This document shows positions 58,282 through 64,000 of a stretch of DNA of 64,000 bases, in pieces. This stretch comes from Actinobacillus seminis (GTDB lineage: Bacteria; Pseudomonadota; Gammaproteobacteria; Enterobacterales; Pasteurellaceae). The notes under the pieces are model-generated. The model ran no database searches. It had not been told where the DNA came from and saw only the letters and a list, made by a program, of their open reading frames with translations. The first letter of the stretch is position 1; each line of letters opens with the position of its first letter. The stretch lies in contig NZ_NLFK01000002.1 of assembly GCF_002263215.1 (NCBI RefSeq), forward strand, positions 186,001 through 250,000, written 5' to 3'. Both the position numbers and the translations under genes were made by a program.

Positions 58282-61161
58282 CTAGTGCGCCTCATCCCAA
58301 TTAACCCCGACGCCAACATCAACAATTAATGGAACAGCCAACTTCGCGGCATTTTCCATAGTTTTCTTGATCAATTGGCGATATTTTTCGACCTTGTTTG
58401 ACCGCACTTCAAACACCAATTCATCATGTACTTGCATAATCATGCGAATATCCGGATCCTGTGCAATTTCACGATCCAACGCAATCATTGCACGCTTAAT
58501 AATATCAGCAGCAGTCCCTTGCATTGGCGCATTGATCGCCACCCGCTCCGCACCTTTGCGTCGCATAGCCTTTGAGGAATGAATTTCCGGCAAATATAAA
58601 CGACGTCCAAACAAGGTTTCCACATACCCCTGCGCCTTGGCTTTTTCTCGGATCTCGGTCATAAATGTTTGTACACCGGGATAACGTTGAAAATATAAAT
58701 TGATATATTGTTGCGCTTCATTGCGCCCAATCCCCAATTGACGAGCTAATCCGAAAGCGCTCATACCATAAATCAAACCGAAATTAATTGCTTTTGCTCG
58801 ACGCCGTTGTTCATTAGTAACACTGTCCATTGGTAAGCCAAAAATTTCTGCCGCGGTAGAACGATGGACATCTTTTCCTTCCACGAAAGCCTTAATCAAG
58901 TTCGGATCTTGTGATAAATGCGCCATAAGTCGCAGCTCAATTTGCGAATAGTCGGCGGCGACAATGGAAAAATCTTGAGGAGCGACAAAGGCTTGCCGAA
59001 TACGCCGCCCTTCTTCGTTACGAATGGGGATATTTTGTAAATTCGGATCGCTGGAAGACAGGCGTCCCGTAATGGTTACCGCTTGGTGATAAGAGGTATG
59101 CACCCGTCCGGTTCGCGGGTTAATCATCTGTGGTAATTTATCGGTGTAAGTAGATTTTAATTTGGCAAGCCCGCGGTGTTCTATTAACAATTTCGGTACC
59201 ACATGCCCTTGCTGCGCCAATTCCTCCAAGACCTCCTCATTCGTAGAGGGCGCTCCTTTCGGCGTTTTAGCAATCACCGGCAAGCCTAATTTCTCAAACA
59301 ATATTTCCTGTAATTGTTTCGTGGATGCCAAATTAAAGACTTCGCCTGCTTCTTGATGTACCGCCTGCTCAAGTGCGGTTAATCTTTGCGCAATTTCTTC
59401 CGATTGTGCCAATAAGGTTTGAGGATTAATTAACACGCCATGACGCTCAATGCGCGATAAAACTTTCACCAAAGGTAATTCTATCTCATTGAATAAATTC
59501 GCTAATTCCGGCATCTGCGACAATTCTTGCCACAAGGTTTGATGCAATTTCATGGTCACATCCGCATCTTCCGCCGCATATTCCGTCGCTTGAGCAAGAT
59601 CAATTTTATCAAAGGTCAGCTGATTTTTCCCTTTGCCGGCAAGGGTTTCAAACGCGATTGTTTGATATCCCAAATAGCGTTCGGCTAAATCGTCCATATT
59701 ATGCCGCCCCGTACTGTTCAACACGTAAGATTCCAGCATAGTATCAAACGCTACCCCGGCAAGTTGCACATTATAATTAGCCAGCACAATTAAATCATAT
59801 TTCAAATTTTGCCCAACTTTTCTAATCTGCGGATCTTCCAATAATGGTTTTAATTGCGCTAAACAATCCTCTAAAGAAAGCTGCGGCAAAACCTGCTCAA
59901 AACAGGCTTCTCCCGCAACCTTATCTTCGCTAAATAAATCGCCTTGCGGCTGCGCAACACTCACTTCACGCACATGCGCTAACGGAATATAACAAGCCTC
60001 ACCATGCTCTAAAGCAATGGAAATCCCTACCAAATTCGCAGACATAGCGTCCAAACAATCCGTTTCCGTATCAATGGCGATCAATTTCGCCGCGTTAATT
60101 TTAGCAATCCACGCGGCAAGTTTTTCTTGCGTATCAATTTGTTGGTATAAAGTGCGGTCAATTTTTATCACATTTTTGACCGCACTTTTCTCCGTTTTTT
60201 CCGCTTGCGGCAAGGTCGCTGTTGCTTGATAAGCGATAGAGAGCCCTCGTTGTTCAGCGCCATTGGTCAGCGAACTTTCCCCGCTCATCACCTCATTTAG
60301 CCAGCGTTTAAATTCATAACGCGCAAAATATTCAATCAATTGGTCATTATCATTTTGCCCCAAGGTCAATTGATCCGGCGTTAGCGCTAATGCTACATCA
60401 GTTTTGATGGTCGCCAGCAAATAGGATAAATCCGCATCTGCTTTAGCAGCTTGTAATTTTTCGCCTAATTTTTTCGCACCACGAATAGGCAAATCAGCAA
60501 CTTTATCCAAATTGGCATAAATTTCTGCCATACTGCCGATCCCTTGTAATAAACCTAAGGCGGTTTTCTCGCCCACGCCGGCAACCCCGGGAATATTATC
60601 CGAGCTATCGCCCATCAAGGCTAAATAATCAATAATTAATTCCGGCGGAATACCATATTTTTCAATTACTCCGGCACGATCCAGCAGCGTATTATTCATG
60701 GTATTGATCAACATAATATTATCGTCCACCAATTGCGCCATATCTTTATCGCCGGTACTGATCAGGACTTTTTGCCCTTTTTTGGATGCCTGTAGCGCCA
60801 AGGTGCCGATAACATCATCAGCCTCCACACCTTCCACCACCAACAAAGGAATCCCCAAGGCTTTGATAATATTATGTAACGGTAAAATTTGCGACCGCAA
60901 TTCATCCGGCATTGGCGGGCGATGAGATTTATATTGCTCAAACATCTCATCACGAAAGGTTTTGCCTTTCGCATCAAACACGACTGCAATATGCGTCGGC
61001 TGAACTTGCGAAATTAAACTTTTCAGCATATTTAATACGCCATACATTGCACCCGTCGGCTCACCAAGGGAATTGGTTAGCGACGGGAAGGCATGAAACG
61101 CGCGATATAAATAGGAAGAACCGTCCACCAAGACGAGCGGGTTTTCAGCGATTTGTGCCAT
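58282..61161 (-). CDS. polA: DNA polymerase I
   Basis: A 959-residue Pol I. The N-terminal 5'-3' nuclease has [17 protein letters not shown] at residue 10 and [18 protein letters not shown] near 188. The proofreading domain keeps its acids in [22 protein letters not shown] and [13 protein letters not shown], so it appears active. The polymerase motifs are [33 protein letters not shown] and [11 protein letters not shown]. The length is slightly above E. coli (928), mostly in the linker near residue 325-340, where two opposed uptake signals are encoded. Confidence 0.97.
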   Translation of the reverse strand: MAQIAENPLVLVDGSSYLYRAFHAFPSLTNSLGEPTGAMYGVLNMLKSLISQVQPTHIAVVFDAKGKTFRDEMFEQYKSHRPPMPDELRSQILPLHNIIKALGIPLLVVEGVEADDVIGTLALQASKKGQKVLISTGDKDMAQLVDDNIMLINTMNNTLLDRAGVIEKYGIPPELIIDYLALMGDSSDNIPGVAGVGEKTALGLLQGIGSMAEIYANLDKVADLPIRGAKKLGEKLQAAKADADLSYLLATIKTDVALALTPDQLTLGQNDNDQLIEYFARYEFKRWLNEVMSGESSLTNGAEQRGLSIAYQATATLPQAEKTEKSAVKNVIKIDRTLYQQIDTQEKLAAWIAKINAAKLIAIDTETDCLDAMSANLVGISIALEHGEACYIPLAHVREVSVAQPQGDLFSEDKVAGEACFEQVLPQLSLEDCLAQLKPLLEDPQIRKVGQNLKYDLIVLANYNVQLAGVAFDTMLESYVLNSTGRHNMDDLAERYLGYQTIAFETLAGKGKNQLTFDKIDLAQATEYAAEDADVTMKLHQTLWQELSQMPELANLFNEIELPLVKVLSRIERHGVLINPQTLLAQSEEIAQRLTALEQAVHQEAGEVFNLASTKQLQEILFEKLGLPVIAKTPKGAPSTNEEVLEELAQQGHVVPKLLIEHRGLAKLKSTYTDKLPQMINPRTGRVHTSYHQAVTITGRLSSSDPNLQNIPIRNEEGRRIRQAFVAPQDFSIVAADYSQIELRLMAHLSQDPNLIKAFVEGKDVHRSTAAEIFGLPMDSVTNEQRRRAKAINFGLIYGMSAFGLARQLGIGRNEAQQYINLYFQRYPGVQTFMTEIREKAKAQGYVETLFGRRLYLPEIHSSKAMRRKGAERVAINAPMQGTAADIIKRAMIALDREIAQDPDIRMIMQVHDELVFEVRSNKVEKYRQLIKKTMENAAKLAVPLIVDVGVGVNWDEAH
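60149..60188. repeat. inverted uptake-signal pair inside polA
   Basis: AAAGTGCGGTCAA (60149-60161) and TTGACCGCACTTT (60176-60188) form a perfect 13-base stem with a 14-base loop. It lies in the codons of the linker between the 5' nuclease and proofreading domains and encodes about [13 protein letters not shown]. Confidence 0.75.
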
Positions 61162-61261
61162 AATTTTCTCATTGCGTAATTAAAACAATGACGCCATTAT
61201 AGACTAAAGCAGAAAATTAGCCTAATACCTAACGGTTAAGCCGCATTCAAAAGATAAAAGC

Positions 61262-61294
61262 AAAAGAAAAGGGCAGAACTTATCGCCCTGCCCC
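61262..61294 (-). terminator. terminator of the sodium:alanine symporter gene
   Basis: On the minus strand GGGCAG (61293-61288) and CTGCCC (61276-61271) form a stem with an 11-base loop followed by TTTTCTTTTG. Confidence 0.75.
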
Positions 61295-61311
61295 AATACA
61301 TCTCAATCGTT

Positions 61312-62781
61312 TTACTCTTTTGATTTCCAAATTAACGGATCCACTCCGCGACGAACGAGATCCGGATGGTCTTCAATTTTAAAGACCGGTTGCATAACGC
61401 CCGCTTTAATTTGTTTTTTATAATCTTTGAGGATGATCCAAACAATCGGTGAAAGCAATACAATAGAAATTAAATTGATTAACGCCATGGATGCCATAAC
61501 CGTATCTGCGAATGCCCATACAATTCCTCCTTCGCGTACTGCACCAAAATAAACAAAAAATAGCACAACCAAGCGAAAAGCTAAAATAAAGCCGGGTTTA
61601 TTCCGCACATAGCGGACATTATTTTCCGCATAAGCATAATTACCGATAATAGATGTATAACAAAACAGCAAAATCACAAACGCCAAGAAATGTAAGCCGA
61701 ATTCGCCCACATGAAACTCAAGTGCCTTTTGCGTTAAAGAGACGCCACGTAATGTCTCGCTGCCATAATCATCCGACATCAAGATAATAATTGCTGTACA
61801 GGTACACACCACGATCGTATCAACAAAAACCCCCAACATTTGGATAAGCCCTTGACTTGCCGGATGTTTAGCATCTGAAGTAGCTGCGGAATTCGGCGCA
61901 GATCCCATTCCGGCTTCATTGGAAAATAAACCCCGTTTGATTCCCAATAACATGGCTTGAGAAAAGATCATGCCGAATAATCCGCCTGCCATAGCGGAAA
62001 AATCAAAGGCACTGGCGATGATACGGTGTAATACTTCCGGCACCCGATCAATATTCATCCCAAGGATAATGACAGCCATGATAAGATAAAATAACGCCAT
62101 CATTGGCACCACTTTAGCAGAAATTTGACCGATACGTTTCACTCCGCCGAAAATGATCCCCGCTGTTATCACAACTAAAATCAAACCAATATATTCCGCG
62201 TTCCATCCCCACGCATTATGCGTCGCTTCTACAATAGAATTCGCCTGAACCGCATTAAAGGCAAAGCCGAAGGAAAAAATTAGCGTTAATGCAAAAATAA
62301 TCGCCAATGTAGGTGCCTTTAACCCACGTTTAATATAATACGCCGGACCGCCACGAAACATCCCGTTCGGATCTTTAACCTTATAGGCTTGCGCCAAAGA
62401 AGACTCCGCAAAAGCACTACTCATACCGATAATCGCCGTAATCCACATCCAAAATACCGCGCCCGGCCCGCCCAGCGCAATCGCAGTCGCCACACCGCCA
62501 ATATTACCCACACCGACCCGACTTGCCAAACCGGTCGTAAATGCTTGGAAAGGCGTTAAAGATTCACCGTCCGCCGCCCGACCGGACCACATCTCCCGAA
62601 GACTGCGCGGCAGTAATCGCAACTGCACTAAACCGGTAGTGATAGTAAAGAAGAAGCCCACAAGCAAAAGGGTAACAACGGTAAGATCCCAAAGCGGACC
62701 GTCAAATGTATTGACAATCCAACGAAGAAGCGATTCAAATGCTGAAACAATATACCTAACAAAAGAAATAACACTTTCCAT
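61312..62781 (-). CDS. alsT: sodium:alanine/glycine symporter (AGCS family)
   Basis: A 489-residue inner-membrane symporter with about 10-11 membrane segments. The AGCS signature GVGNIGGVATAIALGGPGAVFWMW is near residues 93-116 (partly quoted: GVGNIGGVATAIALGGPG), and KRGLFSNEAGMGSAPNSAA near 300 is also conserved. I chose ATG 62779-62781 (MESVISFVRYIV) because GAGG lies six bases upstream; ATGs 4 and 12 codons earlier have none. The substrate (alanine or glycine) is inferred from the family. Confidence 0.92.
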   Translation of the reverse strand: MESVISFVRYIVSAFESLLRWIVNTFDGPLWDLTVVTLLLVGFFFTITTGLVQLRLLPRSLREMWSGRAADGESLTPFQAFTTGLASRVGVGNIGGVATAIALGGPGAVFWMWITAIIGMSSAFAESSLAQAYKVKDPNGMFRGGPAYYIKRGLKAPTLAIIFALTLIFSFGFAFNAVQANSIVEATHNAWGWNAEYIGLILVVITAGIIFGGVKRIGQISAKVVPMMALFYLIMAVIILGMNIDRVPEVLHRIIASAFDFSAMAGGLFGMIFSQAMLLGIKRGLFSNEAGMGSAPNSAATSDAKHPASQGLIQMLGVFVDTIVVCTCTAIIILMSDDYGSETLRGVSLTQKALEFHVGEFGLHFLAFVILLFCYTSIIGNYAYAENNVRYVRNKPGFILAFRLVVLFFVYFGAVREGGIVWAFADTVMASMALINLISIVLLSPIVWIILKDYKKQIKAGVMQPVFKIEDHPDLVRRGVDPLIWKSKE

Positions 62782-62978
62782 ACAATGCCTCATGTTAAAA
62801 ATTAACGGTTCTCGCATTATATTGTTTTTTACACTTTTGGCAACTTGTAAATATTTTTTATTATAAAATTAAATTTTGTAAATTTTATATAATAATATTA
62901 TGAAAAGTCTAATTTTTAGATAAAGCATAAAAGCGCGTTGACAACAACTTCGCAGCGCAACGCCAATACAGAACAAGG

Positions 62979-63497
62979 TTACAACGGACTTTCAATTTGA
63001 AGTTGTTCGTAAATTTCAATGATTGTTAGCATTAAACAAGAACGAACGAGTTTTTCTTTGCGTTGCACCTTAATTTGATAACACAACGAATTCGGCATAT
63101 CTTCCTTTTCATCCGGAAAATGCAGCAAAGCGTTTTCGGTCGCCACATGGAGCTGTCGGATAAAATCAATAATCAGTTGATCGAAAAAAAGGTAATCTTT
63201 TTCATCATTACTTAATTTTTCTTTTAACTTAATAAAAGCATACATATCCTCAAAAACAGCGTGAGTAATGACACCTAACCCCAAAAGCACCTTTAAGCGA
63301 ACCGATAAATCAAATAAAGGTCCGCCGGTCATAAACAAAGAATCAACAACCGATTTGACCGCAAAATCCGTTTTGCGAAAAACGCGCTGAATAAGTTGAT
63401 CGACCGCTTCGTCAAAAATAGCCACCGAAGCAGTAATGAAACCGCGAATTGAAGTGGCTTCATTGAGTTTTTCATAAATTTGGTCGGACGATAACAC
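62979..63497 (-). CDS. mtlR: mannitol operon repressor
   Basis: A 172-residue MtlR/MltR-family protein: LNEATSIRGFITASVAIFDEAVDQLI at the N-terminus (partly quoted: SIRGFITASVAIFDEAVD), SLFMTGGPLFDLSVRLKVLLGLG near 53 and a C-terminal KLVRSCLMLTIIEIYEQL. It is not a classical helix-turn-helix repressor. It follows mtlD by 58 bases, the same order as in the E. coli mtlADR operon. Confidence 0.93.
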   Translation of the reverse strand: MLSSDQIYEKLNEATSIRGFITASVAIFDEAVDQLIQRVFRKTDFAVKSVVDSLFMTGGPLFDLSVRLKVLLGLGVITHAVFEDMYAFIKLKEKLSNDEKDYLFFDQLIIDFIRQLHVATENALLHFPDEKEDMPNSLCYQIKVQRKEKLVRSCLMLTIIEIYEQLQIESPL

Positions 63498-63555
63498 AAA
63501 CTATTCCTATCAGAATAAATCCCTTTCAAGCGCATTCCGAGGGATTTTTATCGAA

Positions 63556-64000
63556 TTAATTAATAAAATCTTGATAGATTTTTGCAATTTGCTCAATTAC
63601 ATCATGATCTTGTAATTCGGTATATTTTTTCAATGTTGAAACCACGCCGCTTTCAGCCAACGATTGTTGAAGCTCAATGGCTTGAGGATCCTTTTCATTG
63701 CGATATAAAAGCGCGGTCGAAATTGCACGAAGTAATTGTTTATTTGGCAACCCATATTCCAATGTCCCGCGCAACGGTTTGATAAGGCGATCATTATAAC
63801 CCAGTTTACGCAATGGTTCACGCCCAACACGATCCACATCATCCACCAAATACGGATTAGCAAAACGTTTTAAAATCTTTTCGATATAAGCCGCATGCGC
63901 TTGCGGATCGAAACCATAACGCTTAATTAATACCGCGCCGCTTTCTTGCATCACCGATTTAACAAAGGCTTTAACTTGCGGATCATCAATACTTTCTTTG
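63556..64000 (-). CDS. mtlD: mannitol-1-phosphate 5-dehydrogenase, C-terminal part (partial)
   Basis: The final 147 or so residues of MtlD, which oxidises mannitol-1-P to fructose-6-P. Visible blocks are [32 protein letters not shown] (partly: [19 protein letters not shown]) and [16 protein letters not shown]. The frame is open to the right edge, where the visible part begins [12 protein letters not shown], so the 5' end is beyond the window. It is followed by mtlR. Confidence 0.95.
   Translation of the reverse strand, partial: KESIDDPQVKAFVKSVMQESGAVLIKRYGFDPQAHAAYIEKILKRFANPYLVDDVDRVGREPLRKLGYNDRLIKPLRGTLEYGLPNKQLLRAISTALLYRNEKDPQAIELQQSLAESGVVSTLKKYTELQDHDVIEQIAKIYQDFIN

Overview
The window is a stretch of chromosome from a member of the Pasteurellaceae. 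The clearest sign is the 9-base uptake signal AAGTGCGGT (or its complement ACCGCACTT), which I counted by eye about 50 times in both strands, inside and between genes. This is the Haemophilus-type core rather than the Actinobacillus-type core. Nearly all housekeeping proteins resemble Haemophilus, Aggregatibacter and Pasteurella relatives. An intact-looking nadV suggests a species that can use nicotinamide and so need not depend on V factor, which fits Aggregatibacter or Pasteurella better than H. influenzae. I cannot name the species.

Layout. 1-6632: end of galK, galM, corC, lnt (frameshifted at an A9 run), anmK, glmU. 6633-7510: a small accessory patch with inverted repeats and a ClbS/DfsB-like gene. 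7571-10556: rlmC, nagZ, ycfL, hinT. 10866-14102: focA-pflB for anaerobic formate metabolism. 14250-18488: pldB, a small ORF, crcB, a Cof-type phosphatase and nadV. 18960-22204: crp, yheU, slmA, dut, coaBC. 22369-24588: radC, then a strong promoter and a compact three-way-junction leader before rpmB-rpmG, then mutM. 24625-34315: an orphan tviB-like nucleotide-sugar dehydrogenase, a solitary TnpB-type omega-RNA-like element with its own promoter, and a 2667-residue trimeric autotransporter preceded by an A15 tract. 34420-39999: the ilvLGMDA operon on the minus strand, with a leader peptide and attenuator; ilvA carries a frameshift. 40164-42362: a manA remnant, rnhA, dnaQ and two tRNA-Asp genes. 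42711-45872: a decayed ZnuD-like TonB receptor and a transposase fragment. 46065-54035: raiA, menD, menF, alaA, fadR, nhaB, dsbB. 54153-61161: glyS and glyQ separated by three small genes, then polA. 61312-64000: a sodium:alanine symporter, mtlR and the end of mtlD.

How it works together. Most of the window is conserved core metabolism. Accessory or decaying material is concentrated at 6.6-7.5 kb, 18.6-18.9 kb, 25.9-34.3 kb, 40.1-40.7 kb and 42.4-45.9 kb. The most unusual observations are the solitary omega-RNA-like element, whose predicted guide runs across the tviB start codon; the rpmB leader; the homopolymer upstream of the adhesin; and the homopolymer frameshifts in lnt and ilvA. All function calls rest on reading the sequence and on knowledge of the families; no database search was run.
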